Assembly (NCBI GenBank): GCA_050084985.1
Contig: JBITNC010000001.1
Location: 141,298,001 to 141,362,000 of the forward strand
Origin: Nageia nagi
Lineage: Eukaryota; Pinophyta
Length of the DNA: 64,000 nucleotides
Direction: 5' to 3'
Part shown: piece by piece, positions 35,221-47,519 of the stretch
How the letters are laid out: every line of letters starts with the position of its first letter
Numbering within the stretch: the stretch's first letter is position 1
The notes under the pieces: model-generated
Seen by the model: only the letters and a program-made list of their open reading frames with translations
Told to the model about the DNA's origin: nothing
Database searches by the model: none
Translations under genes and position numbers: made by a program

Positions 35221-36340
35221 TTACTCTTATGGATGATCCTTGTGCCATCTTTTTGATGGAGTTTTTAAATTTTCATCTTCTTCTGCCTCATTTTTTGAAG
35301 CACTATTTGGGTTACTTGGTGAATTTGAATCTTCTGGTTTCTTTACTTGTGATTGCTTTACAGGAGGCTTAGATTTGTTTTTATTCTTTTTGTCTTCTTC
35401 AATTGAATTTTGATAGGTAGGAAGATCATCATCATCATTTCTCTTAGGAAGATCTCTTTGCTCATCAACACGAACATCAACACTATCAACGATTGTTTTT
35501 ATCCTTTTATTGTAACACCTGTATGCTTTGCTCTTCGAAGAGTAACCAAGAAAGATACCTTCATCAGATCTATCCTCAAACTTTCCTAAATTTTCTTCTA
35601 TTCTCTTGATATAGCATTTACTGCCAAAGATCTTGAAGTGCCTCACTATAGCTCTTCTTCCTAACCATAATTCATATGGTGTTCTGTCCTCATGTGGTCA
35701 CATCATACATCTATTTTGAATATGCACTGCAGTATGCACTACTTCTTTCCAGAACCTATTAGCAACCTTGCTTTCTATCAGCATGGTTCGAGCCATTTCT
35801 TATACTGCTCTATTTTTTTCTTTCAACTACTCCATTTTGTTGTGGAGTTCTTGCTACAGAGAATTGTCTTTTAATTTTGTGTTGTATGCAAAACTCAGAA
35901 AACTCATCAGAAGTGAACTCACCTCCTCTGTCTGAGCGAAGACATTTAATTCTCCTCTCTATCTAATTTTCTACTTGATTTTTAGATGCTTTGAACATTT
36001 CAAAAGCTTTAGATTTATGTTTCAAAAATTGCACCCAAGTCATTCTTGAATAATCATCTATGAACAGAATAAAATACTTATCTCCATTTATGCTTTGTGT
36101 TCTCATTGGTTCGCATAGGTCGGTGTGTATGATTTCCAATGGTCTGCTTGTGTGATATTCTTTCACTTTGAACTTTGCCCGAGTTTGCTTTCCCCTTTGG
36201 CATGAATCACAAATATCATTTACTGGTTTGCTGATACTGGGCATATCTCTTACTGCTCTTTTTGAGCAAATGTTCATCAAATTTTTAAAACAAATGTGTC
36301 CCAATCTCTTATGCCATAGCCAATCATCACTCTCCTTTCC
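35221..36340 (-). pseudogene. SIRE integrase
   Basis: Pre-integrase zinc region CDSCQRGKQTRAKF and core HTDLCEPMRTQSINGDKYFI lie in the frame 36304-35963. The remaining core, to about 35650, is broken by stops and frame changes. The frame 35646-35227 begins FKIFGSKCYIKR and includes EGIFLGYSSKSKAYRCYN, the usual C-terminal copia integrase block, followed by an acidic/basic linker to RT. Confidence 0.88.
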
Positions 36341-36889
36341 TAGAAGACATGATCCCTCTAAAATATCTGATAAGGTGTATAAATTTCCATAGGTTCTTGT
36401 ACCAACTGCTACAAGTCTACCACTATTTGCCCTTCAGATCTCACAACCATGCTTTTTGAAAATTACATCATGTCCTTTGTCACATATTTGACTGACGCTC
36501 AACAAATTATGCTTCAGTCCCACAAAAAATAATACCTCTTTGGATCTGAAGTTGTCATCATTTATTTTGACTGTCCCTTTGTCGATAATCTGTGCGCCAT
36601 CATTGTTTCCAAATCTTACTGACCCACCTTCATATTCCTATAGTTTTTAAAATTTCTTCTTATCACCTATCATGTGACTTGAGCATCCGCTATCTAATAT
36701 CCATGGTGATGGTTTGTCTTGAGCTTTTAATGCTGTTTGAAAGATTAAAGACTCTTTATCCTCTCTGAGTTTCTCCTTTTCTTTCCATACTTATTTTACT
36801 TTTATTTCAGCTTCTTGTTCTTTATTATACTTTTCTTCTTCCTGTGGATGAATGCTCTGAAACTGTTTATTCTGTCTTATGGAAGGAAA
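36341..36889 (-). pseudogene. SIRE protease region
   Basis: The minus-strand translation near 36710-36670 reads PWILDSGCSSHMIGDKKKF, with the protease triad DSG intact. Further along, the usual LKHNLLSVSQICDKG block is visible near 36520-36480 and WLWHKRLGH near 36320. Stops occur near 36640 and 36435, so the polyprotein is interrupted. Confidence 0.85.
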
Positions 36890-38686
36890 TTATCTCGGTG
36901 GAAAGAACCTCATGCCATGATTATTTCTACAGAATCTAGCAATGTGTCCATATTCATGATAGTTGTAACACTCAACTGGATACTCCATTAGTGGGCCAAA
37001 TGCATTCCTAGTAACAAAGGTTCTTGGAGTGATATTATACTGACATTCAAAAATTTTGTGTCCATACGCATTGCATTTGAAACAGTATCCATTGAAGGGA
37101 TGGATGTAGCTATTACATTGCTGAGTACTTCTTGGTCCTGCATAGGGTCTTCTTCTGGAATGCACTTGAGTGAAGCCATCATCCTCCAGTCCTGAGCTAT
37201 CTTCCTTCTTCTTGGTTTCTTTTATGTTTTCCCTTTTTATGTCATTGGAAGATTGTCCTTGTTCATATCCCAGACCAAATTTATCAGAAAACATTCTTTG
37301 ACTGTTAATGATTTCGTTGAGTTTAGTCGACCTTCCTTCTAGATATTCAAAAGAGCTGATTTTCTTGGTGACTTTCTCTAGTTGCATACGTAGCCCAGTT
37401 ATTTCTTCTTCAAGCTTACTGCAATTTTTAAATTTCATAAGAAGCTGTTCCTCCAAACTCTCATTTATCCTCTTAGATTCTTCCACTTCTATTTTTAAGT
37501 TTTCTATAATATTACTTGCATCATCAAACCTTTTTGAGAGTTTCTTATTTTTCTTTATTTCTTTATCCAGTTCATTCAATGCTGTTATTAGTTCTTCTTC
37601 AAGATCAATCTCAATCTCACAGTCATTTTCTTCATCTATTTCTTCTTTTTTATGTTCTTGGTCATTTTGATTGTCTTCATTCAGTTTCTCTTCAAATGCC
37701 ATAAATAATGTTCCATTGTATTCTTTTTCTGATTCATTATTGGAATCATCATCAGTGGAGCCTTCATTTCTAGATATGAAGCTCTGTCTATTTGACCTTC
37801 TATTTCGAGCATGAGATTTCATTTTGTGGTTTTTCTCAAAATATGATTCTTGATCATCTTTATCAGTTTTTCTATATGGACATTTTGAAATGAAATGACC
37901 AATACCACCATAGTTAAAACATTTAAACGATAGCTTGCCTTTATATTTACCTTTTCCCCTTTTTAGCTTTCTAACAAAATTTGCTTCTGCTCCATCAAAT
38001 TGTTCCTCATCGTTAGAATCTATTTTGGCTTTGGTACTGTTATTGGCTTTAAACGCTGCTTCCTTTTATGAATGTTTTGCTTTTCTGATCCTCATTTCAT
38101 AAGCAGTTAGTGATCCATGCATTTCATCCATGCTGAAAGTTTTCAAATTTTTTGCTTCTTCAATAGCAGACACCTTTGAATCAAAGCGAGATGTGAGAGA
38201 TCGTAGTACCTTTTTCACGATGACATGATCTTCAATTTCTTCCCCAAGACCTCTAATTGCATTAGTAATTTCATTTACTCTCAACATGTATGCCTCGATG
38301 GTTTCATCTTCATTCATCTTTAGAACTTCGAATTGAGCTCTATGGGTTTGGAGTTTTGCTTCCTTGACTTTATCATCTCCTTCGTGAATGCTCTTCAACT
38401 TATTCCATATTTCTTTTGTAGATTTGCATGCCATAACTTTCACCAGTTCACTATCCACAAGACCACACATTAGAACATTTCTTGCTTTTGCATCACATTC
38501 AAATGCCTTTCTTTTTGCTTCATCTGATGGACCTGTAGGGGGAAGAGTGTAACCCCTTTTAACAGCATCCCAAGTACCAAAACCCAATGCACTGAGATAA
38601 GTCTTCATTCGAATTTTCTAGAAAGCATAATTGGTTCCATCAAAGAGAGGTGCCTTGTTAGATGAGAAACCTTCTCCGCTTTCCAT
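36890..38686 (-). pseudogene. SIRE gag with coiled coil and zinc knuckles
   Basis: Starts at the ATG at 38686-38684, followed by FDGTNYAF, with a stop at about 38619 in place of a conserved Trp. The frame 38608-38066 holds the gag domain (KSTKEIWNKLKSIHEGDDKVKEAK within UBN2-like context). The frame 37822-36890 has acidic stretches, a long coiled-coil region (about residues 75-175) and knuckles CFKCNAYGHKIFEC and CYNYHEYGHIARFC, the latter with one cysteine replaced by tyrosine. Another knuckle near 37925 also has Cys-to-Tyr. Confidence 0.9.
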
Positions 38687-38734
38687 AGTGTCACTACTAG
38701 GATCTCCTTAGCTGTTATAGCCTAAGTAGGAACC

Positions 38735-38747
38735 AGCTCTGATACCA
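38735..38747 (-). other. SIRE primer-binding site (initiator tRNA-Met)
   Basis: On the minus strand tggtatcagagct follows the 5' LTR after two bases and matches the initiator tRNA-Met PBS over 12 bases. Confidence 0.92.
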
Positions 38748-38749
38748 AT

Positions 38750-40548
38750 TGTTGAACTTCGAGTGACACTGAGAGGGGGGGGGTGAATCAATGTATATAA
38801 AAAAATAATCAATTTAAGCTTATTAAATAAGGATAGATTAAAAGATGAGAAAATTGAGCAAGCACACTAAGTACATCACACAACACCAGATATAATGAGG
38901 TTCACCAGATTGGCTACATCCTCAAAAATGACTGCCTGGACTCCAATCCAAATCCAGTCATTAAAGAAAGCTTACAGATTCACAACACCAACTGTGAAGG
39001 GTAGCACCAACTACCACTTTAAAAATAGCAGAACCTACTGCTTGGAGCACCAACTCCAGCTCTCAAGCACCCACTTGATACAACATTCAAAAAGGAGGAA
39101 AGAACACAGTTCTAGAAGACCCTCAATGGTCTAGCTCTAATGCTCATTGTTTGATCTTTGCACACAGCTCCAAAGTAACACAATTAAACAATCACTATAC
39201 TCTCTGCATATTCATTTTCTCACTTCACATGCTCCTGATACTCCCTTCTTCCACACTATTACCACCACACCCGCACTTCACTTCTCATTATATTTCACTC
39301 CATCTACCATACACTCTAAAAACCATTACACATCAAGAAAACCCCCACGAAACTATTCCTGTCATAACACATTATCAAAAACAAACTAAAAAGGAATCTT
39401 TATTTGTAACTGCTCCTGCACTAAGAGAGTTCACTATCCAAGATTGCAACTGCTGTAACTGATGAATGCTCCTATTGCTCAAACAGAGTTGTTCAGACAA
39501 GTATAGCTCTTTCTCCACTGATTTCGAAGACTTGATAGTATCTGATTATTTAGTTCCGAAGTCTCTTTCTATAGCCTAGAGATTTACTAGCTTACCGAAT
39601 GTTTATTGTATACACCATGATGTCATCATCTCCAGACTTCGAAAGAGAGTTCCAAGGTATCTGCATGGCCTAGTAGCTTACTGCATGTTTATTGTATTCA
39701 CCATGATGTCATCATCTCTGGACTCCAAAAGAGAGTTCCAAGGTATCTACGTGGCCTTCCGAACTTTTCAACACCAACTGCTAACATCATCTTCTTTGGA
39801 CTCTGAAAGTAGAGTAAAATGCTTCCCACGATGTCCACACCATGATGTCATCATCTCTGGACTTCGAAAGAGAGTTCCAAGGTATCTACATGGCCTTTCA
39901 GACTTTTCAACGCCAACTGCTAATGTCATCTTCTTGCTTCCAGAATGCTCTACTCACTTTCTCTGGAACCCAATTTTTTCACAATTGAGCTTTTATCATT
40001 TCATTCTAGAATGCTTAATCTACTGACTTTGGCCTTTTTAATCACACCTTGCTGACCTCATCCTCTCTGGAACCCAGTTTCATTTAAAAATGTGAACGTT
40101 GTTCTCCCCGTGACATCATCTTCATGCTTCTAGAATGCTCTACTCACTTTCTTCAGAACCTAATTTTTTCACAACTGAGCTTTTATCATTTCATTCCAAA
40201 ATGTTTAATCTACTGACTCTGGCCTTTTTAATCACCCCTTGCTGACCTCATCATCTCTGGAACCTAATTTCATTCAAAAATGTGAACATTGTTCTTCCTG
40301 TGATGTCATCTCTTCCCTCCGAAATGTTTTACTCATTGGCACTGGCTATTTGATCGCTCCTTGCTGACCTCATCACTTTTGGGCTCCGGTTTTGGGTTAA
40401 GGCCCAAAATCGCTGACATCATCTCTTCTAAAATGCTTTATTTACTAACCCCAGCTTTTCAATTCTCCTTGCTGACCTCATCACCTCCGGAACCCGGTCT
40501 TTACCAAAACCACGTGTTGACAACAATGACAAACACACATGCTCAACA
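38750..40548 (-). repeat. SIRE 5' LTR
   Basis: 1799 bp, matching 31628-33381 with scattered differences and an extra ~44-bp block at about 39477-39520. It has the same 190-bp tandem pair (gctctactcac at 39947 and 40137). It ends at the target duplication AGAAG (40549-40553). Confidence 0.93.
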
Positions 40549-41217
40549 AGAAGAACGTGGATCAGTTAGAGAAACTAGAGGAGCCAGAGAAGAAGTCAAG
40601 TAGACTTATTCCAATTAGGAACTAGTCTTAAGGACAAAGTAACTAATTCTATTTTAGACTTGATCTTTACAGAATTATCTCCAAAATATTAGCAAATAGC
40701 GTAGGATAAGAAGGATTATATGACCCAAATAAATAGGTCAAGTAGTATATATTTAGAATGATTAGTTAAAAAGCATTAATGAGCCTATTAGAATAAATAG
40801 AGACTTAGTGACAGAGGGGAGGAGGACTAGCTTTTGTAATCAAATTATACCAGTTCATTTGGAAAAGCAATAAAAAGGTGTGACAATTCTTTAACACTGT
40901 GTTTAATTGTGAGTCTCTACTGGGAAGAGGGGGCCCACTCCTACTGGTAGAGGTCTCTTATTTGTTTCATGTTAATTTCTAGTTTTCTGCAAAGTATTTG
41001 ATAGTAGCTTAGTGTGTGTGTTTTCTCCATTTCCTTTAGTTTACTGCAACTTTATCTTTCCAGTTTAAGTCCTGCAAGTCTGAATTTAGCATTATTGTAT
41101 GATTGAAATTTGAATTTTCCAAGTAGAATAAGGGATAAAATAGAGTCCTCAACTGCATATAGCCTTGTACACCAACTCAGGATTGACAAAATTAAATGAT
41201 GAATTGACGCCTCATCA

Positions 41218-43580
41218 CTTCCCATGTAGCATCCTACAATGGAAAGCCTTTCCATTTGACCAACATCTCAATGATGCTCATGTTACTCAATGTATTTTCC
41301 CCATCTGTATGATGGATTTAGGATCTAAAATTATCTTGTATTTAACATAAAGTGATGAAAAATATATTGAAGGTATCACATGTTATCCAAGTATTTTTTT
41401 AAAGAAAGAAACATGGAAGATATTATAAATTTTTTTGCTATAAGGAAGCTCCAAATCTTATGCAATCTCTTTAATTTGATGCAAGACTTTGTAAGGGACA
41501 CAAAACTTAGGCTTTAGCTTTTTAGATCCATTTCTCTTTAAACAGGATTTTCTATATTGTTAAAGATGCAAGTAGAATATGTCTCCTTATTTAAAACTCC
41601 TCTCCATCCTTTTTTGATCAATATATTTCTTTTGCTAATTTTGTGCATGCTAAATGCTATCCTTCAATGTTATCAAAATATCTTGATGTTCCTATAAGAA
41701 ATCATGGTCTTTGGGGACCCTACTATCATCAAATAATATATCAATAAAGTTATAAGCCTCATAACCAAAAATAACCATGAAAGGGGGTATTATTATGGAA
41801 TTATGGTATGAGGAATTGTAGCAAAACTCTCCTAAATGTATCCATTTCACCTAGGCACTTTACTTATCTATAATATAGTTTATCAAGTACCCCTCTAACT
41901 ATTTATTCACAAAATCCATTTGGTAATTCATTTGATGGTGATAACAAGTTCTATGAGTTAATTGAGTGCCAATAATTGTGAATAATTCTTGCCAAAATAA
42001 GCTCATGAATTTACTCTTCCTATCATTGAAACTATTCTTAGGCAACCCATGAAGCCTAAAAATATCCTTGAAGAATAGATCAATCAGTTATATGGTTATA
42101 TATGTTTATGATATAGTAAACTAATGGCCATACTAATTTATCAATCTATCAACCACAAAATAAATATAATTCTTACCTTGTACATTGGGCATACCACTGT
42201 GAAGTCCATAGAGATGCTCTCCAATTTTTTATCTAGAATAGGCAATGGATGAAAAAACCCAATAGGAAGAGTATTCTTTGATTTATTTTATTAACATATG
42301 GAACACTCCCTCACATGCCTCATCACATCATCCTTGAGTCCCTTCCATGTGAACATCTCAATCAATAATCTATATGTCTTATAGAATCCCGAATTCCACA
42401 CCAAAGGTGCATCATGAATAGCTGAAATCAAACTTTCTTTTATCTTTGATTTTGACATTATGAAAATCCTATCTTTTTGCAAAATCAACCCATCTATAAC
42501 TCTAAATTTTTTATCAAAAATTATTCCATCCATAATCTTTAATGCAAAATCATTCTTTACATACTCTTTTATTATTTTTGCCTTCTAATTGGCTATTATA
42601 ATTGAAAAAGAACAAAAAGGAGGAGTTCTTAACAATACATTAGTAGTAGTATTCTATTTTTACCTTCACATACTCAATGTCAAATTCATAGGCCAATAAT
42701 TTACTCACCCATATCTACTATCTATCATTGAGATCACACTACCCTAAGAAATGTCTCAAACTATTATGGTCCATCTTTACCACAAATCTACCACAAACAT
42801 GGTATTGCTTGAACTTTGACAAAGAATGCATGATGAAAAGCATCTCTTTGTCATATATAGTGGAAGTCCTTTCAACAAAGTTTAGTTTTATACTCTCAAA
42901 TACAATTGGTTTCCTTTTATCATGAGGATAACCCCTATTCCAATCTTGAATGAATCACACTCTATGTTAAAATGAAAATAAAAATTAAGGATTGCAAGCA
43001 AAGGATAAGAATATATTACTTGTTTTAGTTTTTCAAATTCATCAATGAATCTTCAAATTTGGAAAATCCCTTGATGAACATTTTATGATAGCTGTAAAGT
43101 CCCACAAATCCTTTTAAGTGTGTGAAGGTGCTAGGAATGGGCCACTATTGAATGGCTTCTATCTTTAGTGGATCTACATGCACTCCCTTGTGGCTGATTA
43201 TATTCCCTAAGTAAAAAATATCGATTAATGCAAAATCATATTTAGATTGCTTAGCATAAAATTGCTGCCATTCTAATATGCCCAAGATAATATGCCAATA
43301 TACAAGATGCTACTCCCATGTGCCACTATACACCAGAATGTTATCAAAGAACACCAATGCAAAATGGCATGACTAAGAACTCAAAATCACCAAAGTGGCA
43401 TATAAAAGAGGTCTTGTAAACATCCTCATCTCTCACCCAAATTTGATGGAACCTAGATCTCAAGTCAATTTTGGAGAAATACATAACACCATGAAGCTCA
43501 TCAATAAGTTCATCCACCCTAGGGATAGGGTACCTATTTTTGATTGTTCTCTTATTTAGGACCCTATAATTAATGCACAT
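41218..43580 (-). pseudogene. Element M: RT, RNase H, integrase and chromodomain (broken)
   Basis: Minus strand, from high coordinates. RT frame 43580-43344: NKRTIKNRYPIPRVDELIDELHG, YFSKIDLRSRFHQIWV, EFLVMPF; then roughly 25 residues are missing before the catalytic box, which reads VFFDNILVYS (second Asp is Asn). RNase H debris follows near 42970-42600. Integrase zinc region 42533-42291: SLISAIHDAPLV and DDVMRHVRECSIC. Core and C-terminus (FHVSFFKK) run to about 41395. A chromodomain-like tail (ILDPKSIIQ) reaches 41218, where the Athila-like element cut it. Confidence 0.88.
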
Positions 43581-44963
43581 TATGACATCCCATTTGAGCC
43601 AATGAATAATTGTATCATGGCCTCTTTGTATTCTAGTTTTTGTTCATGTTCATGTTGTATATGTGTTACTTAAGCAAGAGCTTATGGTCTATGGACCCAA
43701 TTATGAGCCCAAAAATAGGATGTATCCCCTTGATTAGTGATGTTTTGTTATGTGTATGGGTAATATTGGATTGTGGGAATCCCTATGTAGTGTTGTGTGT
43801 ATGGGTAATCCTAGATTGTGGGAATCCTAGTAATATCCCCTTTTAGAAGGTAGAGTTCACCATAGGTCTTTATGAGTTGATATGTTTAGTTATTTAGATA
43901 GGTAATCTCATGGGAAACATTTTGATAGGTCACATGACATGGTTTTGTTAAGAGATAAAGGAGTTATGAGATTTTGAAGTTCGTTGGCTAGACCAGTCTC
44001 CCACTTCATGGCTGCTAATGAAAATCAATGAATAACTCTATATTGACCCCTTTAAATGTGATGTCCCACTCCTTTGGATGTGATTATGTTGTGATGTGTA
44101 TTCAATGCATGTAGAAATAGTAATGTGACCATTTGTATAAGCTATAATGCATGATTTCAAAGCATTGCATATCCAGCCATTAGATCTTATGATTATAAGT
44201 ATCCCTAGGCAACATTGGAATAAAGAGGCATGCATATGATTCCTAGGTGAGATCTAGGAGAGAATTTATATTAAGGATGGAGATCCATGATGAGGTTATA
44301 TATTGATTATAGTTCTTCTATGTAGAACTCGATCAGGTAGACAAGTCTTAGTGATGCTGAGCATTATTCCTAGATGGTGTTTAGAGGAGTGATAGGGTTG
44401 GAAGCCTAGCATTCTATGACTTAGATGGATAACCTAGTTCATTTGGTGGTATTTTAAGGGTGATATTATACCTTTAGTGGTCACCAAGGTTTGAGGAGGC
44501 TCCATAATAGGAGAGGATTAGAAGTCTAAGGGAGTGAGACTTTCCTATGGTGTTCAACTAGCAGAGCATTTGGAACCCTAGATCTAGATATTGAGATCCT
44601 CATTGTACTCCATACCATTCCATAATAAAATACAAATGTATCTCTCTTCATTATGTTTTCCATTATTTATGTATGTGTGTGTGTCTCTTGTATACTAGTG
44701 TTGGAAGCTTTATTGCATTCGTGGATGTTCAAGCATTGCATATTCATATGTGAGGTATTCATTAAGGTACCAAGTGTTGGGGTGTACCCTAGAGGGATGA
44801 TGTTAGGGTGTAAAGATTATGTGGAGGCCTTGGGAGGCTCACATATGCATTATGGTTTCCTTGGGTTCCCTAGGGACCCAACATGGGTGTGTTTCCTTCA
44901 TTAATTGAGGGTTTGAATACTATAGTTGGAGTTGTTTTTGTTAAGGGTGATTTTAGGTCATCA
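43581..44963 (+). repeat. LARD 5' LTR
   Basis: 1383 bp, collinear with 47983-48832, 57588-58013 and 63295-63405. It contains a direct repeat around gtgtatgggtaatcctagattgtggg (43750-43830) and a (TG)n run near 44670-44685. The frame at 44653-44904 recurs in the 3' LTR (57838 onward) and is not called as a gene. Confidence 0.92.
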
Positions 44964-44967
44964 CAAG

Positions 44968-44980
44968 TGGTATCAAAGCC
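44968..44980 (+). other. LARD primer-binding site (initiator tRNA-Met)
   Basis: tggtatcaaagcc, four bases after the LTR, matches TGGTATCAGAGCC with one mismatch. The presence of a PBS supports mobilisation by reverse transcription. Confidence 0.87.
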
Positions 44981-45649
44981 CTAATCTTGCTAGCATGAGT
45001 GGATGGAGGTAAAATATATAATTACAATAAATATGTTTGAATATGGACCAAATATTTTCTAACACTTGCTCTAGAGATTCAAAGAAGAGAAGATTCTAAG
45101 AGAGGAAAGGAAGAAAGTCATCTAGTACTTGGGAAAAAGGCATGTAGAAAGGATTGAGAAACAAGAGAGGGAGATTAAAATTGCCAAGGCTAGATTTGGT
45201 GTACAAAATATCAACACATGTTGAGATCTTACTCTATATCTACTGTAGCATGGTTGAGGAGTTTTAGAGAGATGTCATCTTTCATATGTTGCAAGACTTG
45301 CTAGGGTATGGGGTGAATGCATGGGATGGGAACATCATTGGGGAGATTGGGACAAGCTTGACCCCAACATTCAATCTAGAGGAGGGTTCAAATGATGATG
45401 TAGCCCTAGATTTTAAGAAGAAAGATGAATGAGAGATAGCACCCTGATCTAGTGCCATGAGACATAAAATAGAAGTAATTATGGAAGTGATATCAATGAA
45501 GAAGGTGGATGTTACAATCTAGAAGGGAGCTATTAAGGGGGTATGCATCTTCACATTGGCCAAAGGAGATCCCATGTTGTATATTGGGGAGACTAAGAAG
45601 TATTCATCCAAGATCTAAGGCATCATAGTTTAATATCCAAAAGTGTTTA
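44981..45649 (+). other. LARD leader, no gene seen
   Basis: Purine-rich stretch at 45080-45190 and AT-rich DNA with many stops in all plus frames. No domain is recognised. Confidence 0.6.
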
Positions 45650-46330
45650 TTGATATACCTAAGGTTTGTTTTTCCATATCGAGGGCTAGGTCCAACCAAA
45701 ACCCTAACATCTAGGCTAGAGGGAGTCATGGAGAAGGACACTACCCTAGATCAGAAGAAGGAGATAAAAGGAGGGACCATGTTTGTCATGGAGGAGTCTC
45801 CATATACCACATTGCATTATAGAAAGCTTGGAAGGGGAATGTCAAGGATGGAAAAGCTCTTATGTCCTATGTTATAATTTGAGGAGCATGGAGTTTGTAC
45901 CATTGTGTTGGAGGTGCTATCATGGTCTACATTGGGCATGAGAAGGCCTAGGCATCCCATGTTGGATGGAGAAGTGATTGATCATCCTACTTTGAGTTTG
46001 AAGGAGCTAAAAGCTACCATGTTGAGTCCTTGGAAGCTTAAATGCCCCATTTTAGAGTTGGAGGAGCTTGGGCATCCCACATCAAGATTGGAGGAGGTGG
46101 AGATTACCAAGTTGAGCCTTAGTAGGCTTATGGGAACCATGTTGGATGAAGAAGGAGTCAAAGATAATATGGAGAGTCCTTGGGGTCTTGGATACCCAAT
46201 GCTTGGGGTGAGGTTGATAAAACCTCTCACATGGAGCTTTAGGAGACTTTGGACACCTCACATTAGACCTTGAGGAGAGGGGGGCATGTCATGTTGAGAC
46301 ATGGAGAGAGATTCATGAGTCAAAACTCTT
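45650..46330 (+). repeat. LARD degenerate 30-bp array with a 10-residue coding period
   Basis: Two open pieces in one frame (45650-45877 and 45905-46273), separated by a stop, show a 10-residue period; successive decads are HPTLSLKELK, ATMLSPWKLK, CPILELEELG, HPTSRLEEVE, ITKLSLSRLM, GTMLDEEGVK. About 20 units can be followed from about 45690 to 46330, with the DNA period exactly 30 over long stretches. The stops and degeneracy leave it unclear whether a protein was ever made. The family is not recognised. Confidence 0.7.
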
Positions 46331-46560
46331 AGAGAGTTTGGGCAGCATGGATCCATAGGGATCTTAGCTTGGAGAATGAGCTCCCTACTTTGGGAAGGTA
46401 TGACTTATTCTTCAATACAACTTTGTTGATTAGTAATCGTGTTCTTGGCATGAATAATTGCATATAGAAAAGAAGAGAGATTGTTGATAGCTACATCACT
46501 TACACATCCATTGGAGGATTCCCTCTCACATTTTCAATATGAAAGGAGATTCTTATAGCT

Positions 46561-47226
46561 ATGAGTGTGGTATGTGGTGTTTCAAATGATCATATGAGGT
46601 GTTGGAGGTATGCATGGTCCATCCATTTAGCCTTGCTGGTTTCAGATCTCAATTTGGAAGATAAAGGATTTGATAATGTCATAATGAGACTAATCATAGT
46701 ATCATTAGATATCATTATTAGGAGGGCTATTGTTGTAGTATTTTTGGTCATAGCTAACATGATGATGCAAGCTGCATATGATGGTATGTTGATTGATAAA
46801 GTCAAGGTTGTATTTGATGTCGTTGTCCACTCATTATAGGATGCATTGGATGATGTTATGGTTGTTATAAGAGGAGGAGCAAAGACTAATGTTTTCATAC
46901 ATGGGAATGATTCATTTGATGAATTTGAGGCTACTATTCACATAGGGAAGGTTGCATTTGTTAACATTCTTAGGGATACACTTAGAAGTGTATTGGTTGC
47001 CAAGGTGAAGGGGGCTATTGATGAATCATATTGTGACAATTTGAGGACTACCAATCACTTACTATGGGCTGAATATATTAGGGTTTTGGTTGATGATGAT
47101 AGGGGAATAACTATGGCATTTTTGGGGGATTCCATTCATGTCTTAGGAGCTGCACTTGATGACATGTTGATTGCACCTAATTGGACTATGTGTAAGGTCA
47201 TATATACCAATTTTTTGAGGCTATAA
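46561..47226 (+). pseudogene. LARD unknown ORF (one stop)
   Basis: Two open pieces (46561-46839, 46846-47226) share one frame, interrupted only by TAG at 46837-46839; together about 221 codons. The composition is rich in Val, Ile, Asp and Met, with a hydrophobic stretch AIVVVFLVIANMMM at about residues 60-73. No retroelement or host domain is recognised. It may be captured host sequence or the remnant of a gag-like gene; neither is shown. Confidence 0.5.
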
Positions 47227-47519
47227 TTGATTTCATAATGACTATTACATTCTCCAAGAATGAAGAGGTTGCTATTGTTACAAGCTAGACTGTGATCCAC
47301 ATGAAGATTGAGATGGTTGTTAAGACTAGAATGACAATGGTACTTGAGCAATGTATAAGGGCTATTATTGTGATTTTAGAGGCTAATTTAGGAGATGCTA
47401 TTAACACATCATTGGAGACTCCATGGAATACACATCCTAAATATTTTTAGGGCCATATTCATGCCACTTCTAAAGGAAAAAGTGATGAAAGATTTGGTGA
47501 TAGAGAATAGGACTATTTT

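Larger units (their letters stand above)
31628..40548 (-). mobile_element. SIRE-type Ty1/copia retrotransposon
   Basis: 8921 bp, inserted with the perfect duplication AGAAG (31623-31627 and 40549-40553). LTRs of 1754 bp (3', low coordinates) and 1799 bp (5') begin TGTTGAGCATG and end AAGTTCAACA on the minus strand. The order gag, protease, integrase, RT, RNase H is copia. Long LTRs, a large gag with a coiled-coil extension and repeated polypurine tracts are SIRE traits. Coding is broken by a modest number of stops and frame changes. Confidence 0.93.
19721..41217 (+). mobile_element. Athila-like OTA gypsy element with third ORF, split by a SIRE insertion
   Basis: LTRs begin TGATGAGACTC and end GCCTCATCA. 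The perfect target duplication CTTCC lies at 19716-19720 and 41218-41222. Without the nested SIRE element and its duplication the element is about 12.57 kb, with LTRs of 1535 and about 1485 bp. The order is tRNA-Asp-type PBS, gag, protease, RT, RNase H, integrase, spacer array, third ORF, PPT. RT wording (IYPISDSRWVSPLVLVPKK), PBS and a coding region after pol suggest the Athila side of the OTA (Ogre/Tat/Athila) clade; placement within the clade is inference. Confidence 0.93.
30807..41217 (+). repeat. Athila-like element 3' LTR, interrupted by SIRE copia
   Basis: LTR sequence occupies 30807-31627 and 40554-41217; the SIRE element lies between, with AGAAG on both sides. The 24-bp array is at about 31095-31478 and the second array at 31494-31570. 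The LTR ends CCTCATCA at 41217, followed by CTTCC. The plus-strand frame 31163-31495 and minus-strand 31449-31075 are array artefacts. Confidence 0.93.

Noticed and set aside
44653-44904. 83-codon frame also seen at 57838-58137
   Set aside because: It lies in both LTRs of the LARD next to a (TG)n run; LTR artefact.
45982-46230. Minus-strand frame across the LARD 30-bp array
   Set aside because: Shadow of the array; the plus-strand frame has the clearer 10-residue period and agrees with the element's orientation.
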